64,000 bases of DNA from Nocardioides sp. (lineage in GTDB: Bacteria > Actinomycetota > Actinomycetes > Propionibacteriales > Nocardioidaceae), in NCBI GenBank assembly GCA_037045645.1, contig JBAOIH010000001.1, forward strand, positions 1,302,001 through 1,366,000, written 5' to 3'. The notes beneath the pieces were generated by a model. It saw only the letters and a list, made by a program, of their open reading frames with translations. It was not told the DNA's origin and did not search any database. Position numbers and translations under genes: made by a program. Below, piece after piece: positions 26,891 through 35,701 of the stretch (the first letter of the stretch is position 1; each line of letters begins with the position of its first letter).

Positions 26891-27868
26891 ATGTCTCGTG
26901 GTCGCAGTGATTCCTCGGTGTTTCGCCTCGGTGTGATCACCTTGTCGTTGCTCGCGGTGTTGATGATCGCGTCCTTCAACCTGCAGAAGTTCCCCGGATT
27001 CCGCGGCAGCGAGTTCCATGCGGAGTTCGCGGACGCCTCGGGTCTGCGCAAAGGCCAGATGGTGCAGATCTCCGGCATCCGGGTCGGTCGCATCTCCAAG
27101 CTCAACCTGCAGCAGGACCGGGTCGTCGTCGACTTCGAACTCGATCCCGGAGTCAAGATCGGTCAGGATTCCGAAGCGTCGGTCGAGGTATTGAACCTCC
27201 TGGGCGAGAAGTTCCTCGACATCACACCCGAGGGTGCGCCGATGGCCGCCGGCGGCACCATCGAGCTGGCCAACACCCAAGCCGGCTATGACATCGTCTC
27301 GGTGCTGGGCGACCTCACCCACACGACCGAGGGGATCGACTCTGATCGGCTCGGTCAGGCTCTCTCCACGGTCGCCGACACGCTCAATGCTGCCGGCCCG
27401 GAGATCAAGAACAGCCTGACCGGCTTGTCCCGGCTCTCGCGCACCATTGCCAGCCGCGACCAGAAGTTGGGGGAGTTGCTGACCGAGGCGCGGGCCGTGA
27501 CGGACCTGTTGGCCGAACGGCGCGGGGATCTGGTGTCGTTGATGAAACGCAGCCGCAGGATCTTCGCCGAGTTGCAGCGTCGTCGCGACGACATCCACCT
27601 GCTCCTGGTCAACACCCGCCAGCTCGCGACGCAGTTGACCGGACTGGTGGCCGACAACAAGCGGGGCCTCGGTCCGGCGTTGAAGGACCTGCGCGATGTC
27701 ACCAAGCTGCTCAAGGACCAGCGCGACAACATCGATGCCACTGCGGCAGCGATGGGCCCGTACGTCGACATCCTGATCAACATCATCGGCACCGGCCCCT
27801 GGTTCGACGGCTACGTGCCCAACCTCGGTGGCATCGGCACCGGTGAATTCGTCCCGGGGAGGCGCTGA
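26891..27868 (+). CDS. mceC: Mce family protein MceC
   Basis: A 325-residue Mce subunit. An N-terminal anchor (LGVITLSLLAVLMIASFNL) precedes the MCE domain (GLRKGQMVQISGIRVGRISKL...DSEASVEVLNLLGEKFLDI). A long alpha-helical needle region with repeated LTGL/L-R-D heptads follows, and the C-terminus is IIGTGPWFDGYVPNL. ATG 26891 is preferred over GTG 26882 because the GAGG signal lies about 12 bases upstream. The mceB stop is immediately before it. Confidence 0.92.
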   Translation: MSRGRSDSSVFRLGVITLSLLAVLMIASFNLQKFPGFRGSEFHAEFADASGLRKGQMVQISGIRVGRISKLNLQQDRVVVDFELDPGVKIGQDSEASVEVLNLLGEKFLDITPEGAPMAAGGTIELANTQAGYDIVSVLGDLTHTTEGIDSDRLGQALSTVADTLNAAGPEIKNSLTGLSRLSRTIASRDQKLGELLTEARAVTDLLAERRGDLVSLMKRSRRIFAELQRRRDDIHLLLVNTRQLATQLTGLVADNKRGLGPALKDLRDVTKLLKDQRDNIDATAAAMGPYVDILINIIGTGPWFDGYVPNLGGIGTGEFVPGRR

Positions 27869-29073
27869 TGACGGACTCGAAATTGGCCCCGAAACTGACC
27901 GGGTTTCTCGACTCACTGAGGTCGAAGAAGTACGCCGCGCTTGCGCTCGTCCTCGCGCTCGTTGCGGTGACGCTGTTGTCGCTGGGTCGCGAGTCGGGCA
28001 CGCGTACGGTCACCGCGCACTTCTCGCGAGCCGTCAGCATCTATGAAGGCAGCGAGGTGCGGATCCTGGGGGTCAACGTCGGCAAGGTGACCGCCGTAAT
28101 CCCCGAGGGGCGCTCGGTGCGTGTGGTGATGGAGTACGACGACGAGTATCGGGTGCCTGACGACGCGAAGGCCGTCATCATCACGCCGACGCTCGTTGCC
28201 GACCGGTTCATCCAACTCGCCCCCGTCTTCGCCAAGGGCGACGACCTGATGGCCGACGGTGCCGAGATCCCGCTGGAGGCGACGGGTACCCCGATCGAAC
28301 TCGACCGGATCTATGCCAGCCTCCAAGACGTTTCGAGCGCGCTCGGCCCCAACGGCGCCAACAAGGACGGCTCGCTCAACGCGGTGCTGAGGGCGGGAGC
28401 TCGTACGCTCGACGGCAACGGCAAGACCGCCAACCAGATGATCCTCGACATGGCCGACGCCGCGGAGGTGTTCGACCAGCACAGCGGCGATCTCTTCCAG
28501 ACCGTGGAGAACCTCGACGCCGTCACCAGCACCCTGGCCAAGAACGACCGGGTGGTCGACGACTTCCTCAAGGAACTCTCCGGGGCGGCCGGCCTGCTCG
28601 CCGGGGAACGAAAGAACCTCGACGCAGTGCTGCGAGCACTTGCCCGCGCGCTGGGAGCAGTACGCGGGTTCGTCAAGGAGCACCGCGGGGACATCACCGC
28701 CGAGATCCGCGACCTGACCGACGTCCTCGACGTGCTGGTCAAGAACAAGGACTCGCTCGCCACGACCCTGGAGAAGGGGCCGCTGGGCGCCAACAACCTC
28801 GCGATCGGCTTCGACCCCAAGTCGGGTTCGATGGGTTCTCGTGTCCAGCTCGGCCCCAACATCGCCGACGCCGACCAACTGCTGTGCGCGATCGTGCAGA
28901 ATGCCGGCATCCCGGCCGCCGACCTCGCCTGCAAGATCTTCGAGGACACCCTCGAACCGCTCGGCCTCGACCTGCCGCAGGACGGCGGTGGGCCTCCTCT
29001 CCCGGACGGCACGATGCCCGGCTCGCAGCGACCTGCCCAGGACCTCACCCAACTCTTGGGAGGCACCCCATGA
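27868..29073 (+). CDS. mceD: Mce family protein MceD
   Basis: A 401-residue Mce subunit with an N-terminal membrane helix (YAALALVLALVAVTLLSLG), an MCE domain (SIYEGSEVRILGVNVGKVTAVIPEGRSVRVVMEYDDEYRVPDDAKAVIITPTLVADRFIQL) and a long helical tail. The Pro-rich C-terminus (GGGPPLPDGTMPG) is usual for MceD. ATG 27868 overlaps the mceC stop by one base and its own stop overlaps mceE, so the whole operon is coupled. Confidence 0.93.
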   Translation: MTDSKLAPKLTGFLDSLRSKKYAALALVLALVAVTLLSLGRESGTRTVTAHFSRAVSIYEGSEVRILGVNVGKVTAVIPEGRSVRVVMEYDDEYRVPDDAKAVIITPTLVADRFIQLAPVFAKGDDLMADGAEIPLEATGTPIELDRIYASLQDVSSALGPNGANKDGSLNAVLRAGARTLDGNGKTANQMILDMADAAEVFDQHSGDLFQTVENLDAVTSTLAKNDRVVDDFLKELSGAAGLLAGERKNLDAVLRALARALGAVRGFVKEHRGDITAEIRDLTDVLDVLVKNKDSLATTLEKGPLGANNLAIGFDPKSGSMGSRVQLGPNIADADQLLCAIVQNAGIPAADLACKIFEDTLEPLGLDLPQDGGGPPLPDGTMPGSQRPAQDLTQLLGGTP

Positions 29074-30389
29074 CCGTGCTGCGACGTCTGACCGCGTCCC
29101 TCGCTGCTGTGGCGATGACGTTGGGCCTGAGTGCCTGCGACTTCGACGGCGCGTACGACCTGCCGCTGCCCGGCAGTCCGGTCGACCACGACGACACCTT
29201 CGAGATCACCGCCGATTTCCGAGACGTACTCAACGTGGTGCCGCGCTCTCCCGTGCAGGTCAGCGACGTCACGGTCGGTGAGGTGACCGAGGTGGAACGG
29301 GTGGGGTGGCACGCCAAGGTCACGATGGTGGTGCGCAAGGACGTACGCCTGCCGGACAACACCGTTGCCGCGATTCGTCAGACGTCGTTGCTCGGGGAGA
29401 AGTACGTCGACCTCTCGGCACCAGCAGCCGGAGCGACCGGACGGTTGGGCGAAGGTGACGCACTGCCGCTCTCTGCCACGGGTCGCAACCCGGAGGTCGA
29501 GGAGGTCCTGGGTGCGCTTTCGTTCCTGCTCAGCGGAGGGGGACTCGGTCAGATCAAGACGATCTCGACCGAGCTCAACAAGGTGATGACCGGGCGGACC
29601 GACCGGCTGCGTCATCTGCTCGGCGAGCTGGACACCCTCGTCGGCACGCTCGATGGCCAGAAGGACGACATCATCGCGGCGATGGAGGCGATCAACTCCC
29701 TCACCAGATCGCTGAACAAGGAGAAGCGCACCATCCAGGCAGCCCTCGACGCGACCGGCCCCGCGCTCAAAGTGCTCAACAAGCAGCACCGGCAACTGAT
29801 GAGGATGCTCGGTGAGCTCGACAAACTCGGCCGGGTCGGCACCCGCGTCATCAACGCGACACAGCAGTCGATCGTGGACGACCTGGCGTACCTCGAACCG
29901 ATCTTGACCAAACTCAACGAGGCAGGTGACTCGCTGCCGCGTGGCCTGTCTCTGCTGATCAGCTTTCCCTTCCCGCAGGAGGCGGCCGACATCGCGATGG
30001 GCGACTACGCCAATACCGCGTTCGCCCTCAAGGTCGACCTCTCGACGATGCTGCCGGTGCCGACCCTGCCGTTGCCCACCGTGACCCTGCCGTCGCTGCC
30101 GACGCTGATTCCCACGCTGCCCACACCCACCCTCTCGCTGCCCACGATCCTGCCTTCGCTGCCGACCACACTGCCGAGTCTGCCGACATCGCTTCCCTCT
30201 GGTTTGCCTTCTGGATTGCCGACGGCACTGCCCACGCTGCTGCGGCAGCCGGGCGATGGTGGTGCGCCGTCCCGGCCGTTGCGGCGCTACGGCTCGGCGG
30301 CCGGATATGACGGCCTCGCCGATCATCTGCAGTCCTCTCGCGACGGCGGGCTGCTGGCCGCCGGCTTGGGTCAGGAGCCGACGCGATGA
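29070..30389 (+). CDS. mceE: Mce family lipoprotein MceE (LprK-like)
   Basis: A 439-residue Mce subunit and the lipoprotein of the set. The signal peptide TASLAAVAMTLGLSACDF has an LSAC lipobox, with the lipidated Cys at about residue 22. The MCE domain (VPRSPVQVSDVTVGEVTEVERVGWHAKVTMVV) is followed by helices containing LLISFPFPQEA. The tail, about residues 330-400, is an unusual repeat of LPT/LPS triplets (for example LPSLPTLIPTLPTPTLSLPT) and may reach through the wall. The ATG overlaps the mceD stop. Confidence 0.93.
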   Translation: MTVLRRLTASLAAVAMTLGLSACDFDGAYDLPLPGSPVDHDDTFEITADFRDVLNVVPRSPVQVSDVTVGEVTEVERVGWHAKVTMVVRKDVRLPDNTVAAIRQTSLLGEKYVDLSAPAAGATGRLGEGDALPLSATGRNPEVEEVLGALSFLLSGGGLGQIKTISTELNKVMTGRTDRLRHLLGELDTLVGTLDGQKDDIIAAMEAINSLTRSLNKEKRTIQAALDATGPALKVLNKQHRQLMRMLGELDKLGRVGTRVINATQQSIVDDLAYLEPILTKLNEAGDSLPRGLSLLISFPFPQEAADIAMGDYANTAFALKVDLSTMLPVPTLPLPTVTLPSLPTLIPTLPTPTLSLPTILPSLPTTLPSLPTSLPSGLPSGLPTALPTLLRQPGDGGAPSRPLRRYGSAAGYDGLADHLQSSRDGGLLAAGLGQEPTR

Positions 30390-31666
30390 CCCGGGGCGTA
30401 CGCATCCGGCTGATCGCCTTCGCCGTGCTCGCCGCCGTCGGCGTGGTCTACGTCAGTTCGGCATATCTAGGCCTGATCGACAAGTTGCTCGGCCGCGGGC
30501 TGGCTGTCTACGCCACGCTGCCCACATCCGGCGGCCTCTTCGTCGGCAGCGAGGTCACCTACCGCGGGGTCAAGGTCGGCAAGGTCGGCGCGATGACGGT
30601 CCGCAAGGACGGCCTGCGCGCGCGGCTGGACCTGGCAGAAGGCACCAAGGTCCCGCGCGACTCCGAGATCTTCGTGCACAACCTCTCTGCGGTGGGGGAG
30701 CAGTACCTCGACATCGAGCCGCACAGTGCCGAGCCGCCGTACCTCAAGGCAGGCCAGACACTGCACGGCTCTCAGGCGAGCCTGCCCGTCGATGAAGCCG
30801 AGCTTTTGGTGGATCTCGACGAGTTCGTCAACTCGGTCGACAAGGCGAGCCTGCGCACGGTCGTACGCGAGGCAGGCACCATGTTTCGCGGCACCTCTCG
30901 TCCGCTCTCACGACTCGTGGATTCCGCAGACGGAGTGTTGCGCACGGCGATAGACCACGAGGAGGCCATGTACCGCCTGCTCGACAACGGCCAGACCGTG
31001 CTGCGTACGCAGAAACGCAACGCCGCGAACATCCGCACCTTCGCTCGCGACCTCGCCGCCCTCACCGGCACGTTGGAACGACGCGACCCCCAGCTGCGCA
31101 CGATCCTCGAAGGCGGATCGTCCTCGGCTCGCGAGGTCGAGAAGTTGCTTACCGGGCTCGAACCCACCTTGCCGGTGTTCTTGGGCGATCTGGTCACGCT
31201 GAACCAGATCGTGACCGTACGCCTGCCCGCCGTCGAGCAACTGCTCGTCACCTTCCCGGTCCTGGTGTCGTCGGGCTTCGTGGGCACGCCGGGTGACGGG
31301 TACGGCCACGTGGGACTGCAGTTCGACCAGTCACCCGCCTGCCGTGACGGATACCTGCCCGCGAGCCAGTGGCGACGCCCCAACGACCTGACGGACTCCG
31401 ACGCGTTCGCGGCGAAATGCAACTCCGGGCCGCCGTTGAACATGCGCGGCACGAAATACGCGCCGTCCTTCGCCGAAAGTCCGGCTCGGGTGGCGCCGTA
31501 CGACCCGGCGACCGGTCGGGTGCTCGACGGCAAGTCGGGCCGTAACCGAACCCCGGACGTGGGCGTTGGTAAGGCAGGCGAACTAACCAGCCTCTTCGGC
31601 ACCGAATCCTGGCAATGGATGTTGGTAGGACCGGTGTCGGGGGCGTTCCCGGAGGAGGGCCGATGA
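30386..31666 (+). CDS. mceF: Mce family protein MceF
   Basis: A 426-residue final Mce subunit with an anchor (LIAFAVLAAVGVVYVSSAYLG), an MCE domain (GGLFVGSEVTYRGVKVGKVGAMTVRKDGLRARLDLAEG...SAVGEQYLDI) and the typical MceF helical segment (LPAVEQLLVTFPVLV). The Cys-containing C-terminal region PACRDGYLPASQWRRPNDL follows. It is coupled upstream to mceE and downstream to the first Mce-associated gene by ATGA overlaps. Confidence 0.93.
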   Translation: MTRGVRIRLIAFAVLAAVGVVYVSSAYLGLIDKLLGRGLAVYATLPTSGGLFVGSEVTYRGVKVGKVGAMTVRKDGLRARLDLAEGTKVPRDSEIFVHNLSAVGEQYLDIEPHSAEPPYLKAGQTLHGSQASLPVDEAELLVDLDEFVNSVDKASLRTVVREAGTMFRGTSRPLSRLVDSADGVLRTAIDHEEAMYRLLDNGQTVLRTQKRNAANIRTFARDLAALTGTLERRDPQLRTILEGGSSSAREVEKLLTGLEPTLPVFLGDLVTLNQIVTVRLPAVEQLLVTFPVLVSSGFVGTPGDGYGHVGLQFDQSPACRDGYLPASQWRRPNDLTDSDAFAAKCNSGPPLNMRGTKYAPSFAESPARVAPYDPATGRVLDGKSGRNRTPDVGVGKAGELTSLFGTESWQWMLVGPVSGAFPEEGR

Positions 31667-32262
31667 ACGAATCGCCAACACCCCACGAGTCGAGGGCACA
31701 GACCCCCGTCAGCACCCGTTGGACCTACGCCACCGCCGTACTCGGACTCATGGCCGCGCTGCTGGCAGGCGCCTTGGCGTTGGTCACGGTCGAAGCCGCG
31801 GCCACGTCCGGCACCAGCACCGCTGGCGACCTGCTGCGACGGGCGGTGACCGATTTCGGTGCGGTCGACGTCAACGCAGAGTCGACCGAGCAGCGTGAGA
31901 TCTCGCAGGCGGCCGCGAAGGTCACCGAAGCATTCCTGGCCGTGGACTACCGCGACATGGAGCCGAGACTCGATGCCGTGCGCAAACTGGCCACCGGTGA
32001 GTTCAAGGATCAGTACGACAGCAATGCCGAGCAGATCGTCGAACAGGTGACGCGGAACAAGTCGATCTCCGAGGGCAAGGTCGAGGCGCTCGGCGTCGGC
32101 GAGGTTGATGGTGACTCCGCACAGGTCTTCGTCGCGGCGAACTCCGCCGTACGCAACGTCGCCACCGAGGGCACGTCGCAGCCGCGCTACTACCGGTTGC
32201 AACTGACGATGCAGAAGGTCGACGGGCACTGGCTCGCCGCCGGCGTGGATTTCGTGGGCTGA
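31663..32262 (+). CDS. Mce-associated membrane protein (MamA-type)
   Basis: A 199-residue protein with a short cytoplasmic N-terminus, one membrane helix (ATAVLGLMAALLAGALALV) and an extracytoplasmic domain of the NTF2-like Mce-associated type (VDYRDMEPRLDAVRKLATGEFKDQY...YYRLQLTMQKVDGHWLAAGVDFVG). Such proteins follow mceF in most actinobacterial mce operons and stabilise the complex. The start at 31663 overlaps the mceF stop. Confidence 0.88.
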   Translation: MNESPTPHESRAQTPVSTRWTYATAVLGLMAALLAGALALVTVEAAATSGTSTAGDLLRRAVTDFGAVDVNAESTEQREISQAAAKVTEAFLAVDYRDMEPRLDAVRKLATGEFKDQYDSNAEQIVEQVTRNKSISEGKVEALGVGEVDGDSAQVFVAANSAVRNVATEGTSQPRYYRLQLTMQKVDGHWLAAGVDFVG

Positions 32263-32267
32263 TCGCG

Positions 32268-32987
32268 ATGACGAAGATCTCGACGAAGGTCCCGACCGGG
32301 GTTGCGGGGACGGTGAAGTTGCGCTTCGGGGGTGAGCCGCACGAGCCTGTGGAGTCAGACGAGCCCACGCCGACTCCCGATGCCGAAGAGTCTGTGGAGC
32401 CCGAGGGACGCCGCTCCGGCTGGCGCCGCAGTCGTACGGCCGTCGCCGTGCTCGCGCTGATCGCCTTGGTGCTCGGGGCCTTGACCTTGCGCGTACATCA
32501 TCTCGCGGGCGAGGATCAACGTGCAGTAGCCCGGATCTCCTCTCTGACGCCGCACGGCGAAGACCGTGCGGGTGTCGCGGCCAGCGAGATGCGTGGTGCC
32601 GTCGTGTCCTCGGACGCCGCTCGCCGTGCCGGGCTGCTGGCGGCGACCGGCGCGGTGGAGAAGGTGCTCAGTTATGACGCCAAGACGCTGGACGACAACC
32701 TCGCGTCGGCACGCGAGGTGCTGACCGGGGAGATGCTGGAACAGTACGACACCACGATGGCCTCGATCCGGGACAAGACGCTGTCTCGGCAGACCTCCGT
32801 GGAGGCCGTCGTGGTCGCCTCGTCGGTGATCGTGGCGACCGACGAGCACATCAAAGCCTTGCTCTTCGTCAACCAGACCACCGACGACGCGAAGGCCCGG
32901 CGTCCGCGCGTGGATCTCAATCGTGTGGTCGTGACGCTGCGTCGCGGCGCGGGCGATTGGAAGGTCACGCGGCTGACGGCCCTGTGA
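32268..32987 (+). CDS. Mce-associated membrane protein (second)
   Basis: A 239-residue protein with an acidic cytoplasmic N-terminus of about 60 residues, a single membrane helix (RTAVAVLALIALVLGALTL) and an extracytoplasmic domain like its upstream neighbour (VEKVLSYDAKTLDDNLASAREVLTGEMLEQY...RVVVTLRRGAGDWKVTRLTAL). It ends the mce operon, 46 bp before a KstR box that starts a new transcription unit. Confidence 0.87.
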   Translation: MTKISTKVPTGVAGTVKLRFGGEPHEPVESDEPTPTPDAEESVEPEGRRSGWRRSRTAVAVLALIALVLGALTLRVHHLAGEDQRAVARISSLTPHGEDRAGVAASEMRGAVVSSDAARRAGLLAATGAVEKVLSYDAKTLDDNLASAREVLTGEMLEQYDTTMASIRDKTLSRQTSVEAVVVASSVIVATDEHIKALLFVNQTTDDAKARRPRVDLNRVVVTLRRGAGDWKVTRLTAL

Positions 32988-33032
32988 CCTGTGCGTGTGA
33001 GGCGAGTCCCATCCGAAGGGCTAGACTCAAAA

Positions 33033-33046
33033 TAGAACGTGTTCTA
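33033..33046. promoter_or_regulatory. KstR box upstream of the FNR-PPOX-fdxD-hsd4A operon
   Basis: TAGAACGTGTTCTA is a perfect 14-bp palindrome matching the published KstR consensus (TnnAACnnGTTnnA). It lies 61-74 bp before the GTG of the reductase gene, in the only gap between the mce operon and this operon. kstR itself is in the window. Confidence 0.9.
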
Positions 33047-33106
33047 ACTTTGGGTGTCTAGCCGGGAATCGTTGCTCTGGCCCGGAGAGGGAGGAAGGAT
33101 CGCGGC

Positions 33107-34078
33107 GTGAGCGCACACGAAACCGACCTCCTGATCATCGGCGCCGGCCCTACGGGACTGTTCGCGGCCTACTACGCCGGATTCCGCGGCCTGAGCGTGG
33201 CGGTGGTGGATTCGCTGCCCGAATTGGGCGGCCAGATCACCGCGATGTATCCCGAGAAGGCCATTCTCGACGTGGCCGGGTTTCCCCATGTCAAGGGACG
33301 GGACCTGGTCGCGGGCCTCGTTGCGCAGGCCGAGACGGCCGGGGCGACGTACTTCCTGGAGCGCACCGCCGCGACGCTTGTCGAGGACGGCGACGTGGTC
33401 GAGGTGGGTCTCGACGACGGTACGTCGATTCGGGCCAAGACGGTGATCATCACCGCAGGCATCGGCAAGTTCAGCCCGCGCCCGCTTCCTGCCGGGGAGG
33501 GCTGGCTGGGCCGCGGCATGGAGTTCTTCGTGCCGACCTTCGAGCCGTACGCCGGCAAGGACGTCGTGATCGTGGGCGGTGGTGACAGCGCCTTCGACTG
33601 GGCCGAGCACCTGGAACCGATCGCGTCCTCGGTGACGCTGGTGCACCGCAGAGACGCCTTCCGCGCCCACCAGCGTACGGTCGACAAAGTGCGCGCCTCG
33701 CGCGTGGAGATCGTCACCAAAGCCCAGGTCACCCGATTGCTCGGCACCGATCAGGTGGAGGCCGTCGAGATCACCGTCGACGGTGCCGAGCCGGTGCAAC
33801 GCCCTGCCCAGGCAGTGGTCGCGGCTCTGGGATTCGTGGCCGATCTGGGGCCGATCCAGTCCTGGGGGCTGGAGACGGAGAAGAGGCACATCGTGGTCGA
33901 CTCGTCCATGCGTACGAACCTCGCGCGCGTCTTCGCTGCCGGTGACATCACCGACTACCCCGGCAAGGTGCGGCTGATCGCGGTCGGCTTCGGCGAGGCG
34001 GCTACCGCTGTCAACAACGCTGCGGTCGTGATCGACCCGAGCGCCCATGTGTTCCCCGGCCACTCGAGCGAGGGCTGA
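33107..34078 (+). CDS. Ferredoxin-NAD(P)+ reductase (type 2, thioredoxin-reductase-like)
   Basis: A 323-residue flavoprotein. The FAD-binding motif LLIIGAGPTGLFAAYYAG is at the N-terminus, followed by GGQITAMYPEKAILDVAGFPHVKG. The NADPH-binding motif VVIVGGGDSAFDWAEHL is near residue 160, and the closing GDITDYPGKVRLIAVGFGEAATAVNNA is at the C-terminus. It lacks the CxxC of thioredoxin reductases, matching the YumC-type ferredoxin reductases. With the 3Fe-4S ferredoxin encoded two genes downstream and a KstR box in front, it probably delivers electrons to a steroid monooxygenase such as CYP125 or KshA. The partner is inference. Confidence 0.88.
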   Translation: MSAHETDLLIIGAGPTGLFAAYYAGFRGLSVAVVDSLPELGGQITAMYPEKAILDVAGFPHVKGRDLVAGLVAQAETAGATYFLERTAATLVEDGDVVEVGLDDGTSIRAKTVIITAGIGKFSPRPLPAGEGWLGRGMEFFVPTFEPYAGKDVVIVGGGDSAFDWAEHLEPIASSVTLVHRRDAFRAHQRTVDKVRASRVEIVTKAQVTRLLGTDQVEAVEITVDGAEPVQRPAQAVVAALGFVADLGPIQSWGLETEKRHIVVDSSMRTNLARVFAAGDITDYPGKVRLIAVGFGEAATAVNNAAVVIDPSAHVFPGHSSEG

Positions 34079-34079
34079 G

Positions 34080-34568
34080 ATGACCAGCGGACGCGCCGCC
34101 GTCGCGATGAGCGACCAGGAGACCCTCGACTTCCTGCGCTCCCAGCGCAAGGTGCAGGTCGCGAGCAACGGTCATGACGGCATCCCGCACCTGACCACGC
34201 TGTTCTATGTCGTGGACGACGCCGGACGGATCATGTTCTGGACCTACGGCCGCTCGCAGAAGATCAAGAACCTCGAACGCGACGACCGCATCTCGGCTCT
34301 GGTGGAGGGCGGAGACGACTACTTCGAGTTGCGTGGCGTCAGCATTCGCGGCCGCGCCGAGGTCGTCACGGACCCGCAACGGATCTTCGAGATCGGATCG
34401 GCCGTCGCCACCCGGATGGTCGACGCAGAAACTTTCGAGGACCTCGGCGATCTGGGCCGGACCGAAGTCGAGCGCCAGGCGCGCAAACGCGTCGCCGTCG
34501 TCATCAACCCCGAGCGGGTCGCCACCTGGGACCACGCGAAGATGCTCAACACTGGAGGAACATCATGA
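34080..34568 (+). CDS. PPOX-class flavin/F420-dependent oxidoreductase
   Basis: A 162-residue split-barrel protein. It has the pyridoxamine-phosphate-oxidase-like fold seen as VQVASNGHDGIPHLTTLFYVVDDAGRIMFWTYGRSQKIKNLERDDRISALVEGGDDYFELRGVSIRGRAEVV. Actinobacterial members bind F420 or FMN. The gene begins 1 bp after the reductase stop and runs into fdxD by an ATGA overlap, so it belongs to the KstR-controlled redox operon. A role in steroid or CoA-ester reduction is possible but not demonstrated by sequence. Confidence 0.8.
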   Translation: MTSGRAAVAMSDQETLDFLRSQRKVQVASNGHDGIPHLTTLFYVVDDAGRIMFWTYGRSQKIKNLERDDRISALVEGGDDYFELRGVSIRGRAEVVTDPQRIFEIGSAVATRMVDAETFEDLGDLGRTEVERQARKRVAVVINPERVATWDHAKMLNTGGTS

Positions 34569-34786
34569 AGATCAAGGTCGATTTCGACCTGTGCGAGGCC
34601 AACGCCCTGTGCCAGGCCAACGCTCCCGCCTACTTCGAGGTGGACGACGACGACTACCTGCACGTCTTGAACGAGGACGTCGCCGAAGCCGATCTTCCGG
34701 CCGTACGACGGGCGGTCGCCGCGTGCCCGCGCTCTGCGATCTCGCTGGTCGACGACGCTGCGGGTGCGGCGGAGGACGACGCGTGA
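34565..34786 (+). CDS. fdxD: 3Fe-4S-type ferredoxin FdxD
   Basis: A 73-residue ferredoxin with ligands in CEANALC near the N-terminus and CPRSAI near the C-terminus. The single-cluster, three-Cys pattern is the kind that pairs with cytochrome P450s. In M. tuberculosis fdxD (Rv3503c) adjoins hsd4A (Rv3502c) and the mce4 operon, an arrangement preserved here. It should transfer electrons from the reductase two genes upstream to a sterol hydroxylase. Preceded by GGAGG; its stop overlaps the hsd4A GTG (GTGA). Confidence 0.88.
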   Translation: MKIKVDFDLCEANALCQANAPAYFEVDDDDYLHVLNEDVAEADLPAVRRAVAACPRSAISLVDDAAGAAEDDA

Positions 34787-35673
34787 CCCTGGACGGCAAA
34801 GTCGCGATCGTGACCGGAGCCGGAGCCGGTCTCGGGCGCGCCGAAGCGCTCGCCTTGGCCGCTCAGGGCGCGCAGGTGGTGATCAACGACGTCTCGAACG
34901 AACTGGCCGAGTCCGTCGTCGCCGAGATCGTCGCCGGCGGGGGCACCGCGGTGACCGCGTGTGGAGATGTCGGGGAGCGGGCCACCGCGGACGCCATGAT
35001 GGCGGCTGCTCTCGACCTCGGCGGTCTCGATGTGGTGGTCAACAACGCCGGGGTTACGCGCGACAAGATGCTGTTCAACATGACGGACGAGGAGTTCGAC
35101 CTCGTCACCCGGATCCACCTGCGCGGACACTTCCTGCTGACCCGCAGCGCGGCCGGTTATTGGCGAGACCGTGCCAAGCAGACTGGTGCTCCGGTCGAGG
35201 CCGCAGTGGTCAACACCGCGTCGGAAGCAGCCCTCTTCGGTCCGCCCGGACAGGCCAACTACGGCGCGGCCAAGGCTGGGATCATCGCCTTGACACTGTC
35301 GACGGCGCGGGCCTTGGGACGTTCGGGCGTACGCGCCAATGCGATCGCTCCGCGCGCCCGCACGGCGATGACGGCCGACGTCTTCGGCGAGGACACCTCC
35401 GGCAAGTCGATCGATCCGTACTCACCCGACCATGTGGCGCCGCTGGTCGCCTACCTTGCCTCCCCGGCCGCCGCGAGGATCACCGGCCAGGTGTTCGTGG
35501 TCTATGGCGGCATGGTGGCACTGCTGGCGCCGCCGGTGGTCGAGCAGCGTTTCGACACCTCGGCCGAGGTCTGGTCGCCCGCCGACCTGGACGCACAACT
35601 GGGCGGCTTCTTCGCCGACCGGGACCCAGCGCGGGGCTTCTCCGCCGATTCGCTGGCGTCCCTCACCATCTGA
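34783..35673 (+). CDS. hsd4A: 17beta-hydroxysteroid dehydrogenase / 3-hydroxyacyl-CoA dehydrogenase Hsd4A
   Basis: A 296-residue SDR. It has the NAD motif VTGAGAGLGRAEALAL, then NNAGVTRDKMLFNMTDEEFD, the active-site region VNTASEAALFGPPGQANYGAAKAG (Ser, Tyr, Lys), and the extended C-terminal block RANAIAPRARTAMTADVFG...RDPARGFSADSL. This last block is distinctive of Hsd4A from mycobacteria, where the enzyme oxidises the 22-hydroxy-CoA intermediate in sterol side-chain degradation and also has 17beta-HSD activity. GTG 34783 overlaps the fdxD stop. The frame open upstream of it is a shadow. Confidence 0.9.
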   Translation: MTLDGKVAIVTGAGAGLGRAEALALAAQGAQVVINDVSNELAESVVAEIVAGGGTAVTACGDVGERATADAMMAAALDLGGLDVVVNNAGVTRDKMLFNMTDEEFDLVTRIHLRGHFLLTRSAAGYWRDRAKQTGAPVEAAVVNTASEAALFGPPGQANYGAAKAGIIALTLSTARALGRSGVRANAIAPRARTAMTADVFGEDTSGKSIDPYSPDHVAPLVAYLASPAAARITGQVFVVYGGMVALLAPPVVEQRFDTSAEVWSPADLDAQLGGFFADRDPARGFSADSLASLTI

Positions 35674-35701
35674 CTATCTGAGCAGTTCTGGAGGAATTTT
35701 C

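Noticed and set aside
34207..34782. 488-residue form of Hsd4A starting at 34207
   Set aside because: The first part overlaps the PPOX and fdxD genes in another frame and has no SDR similarity. GTG 34783 with the GTGA overlap is the real start.
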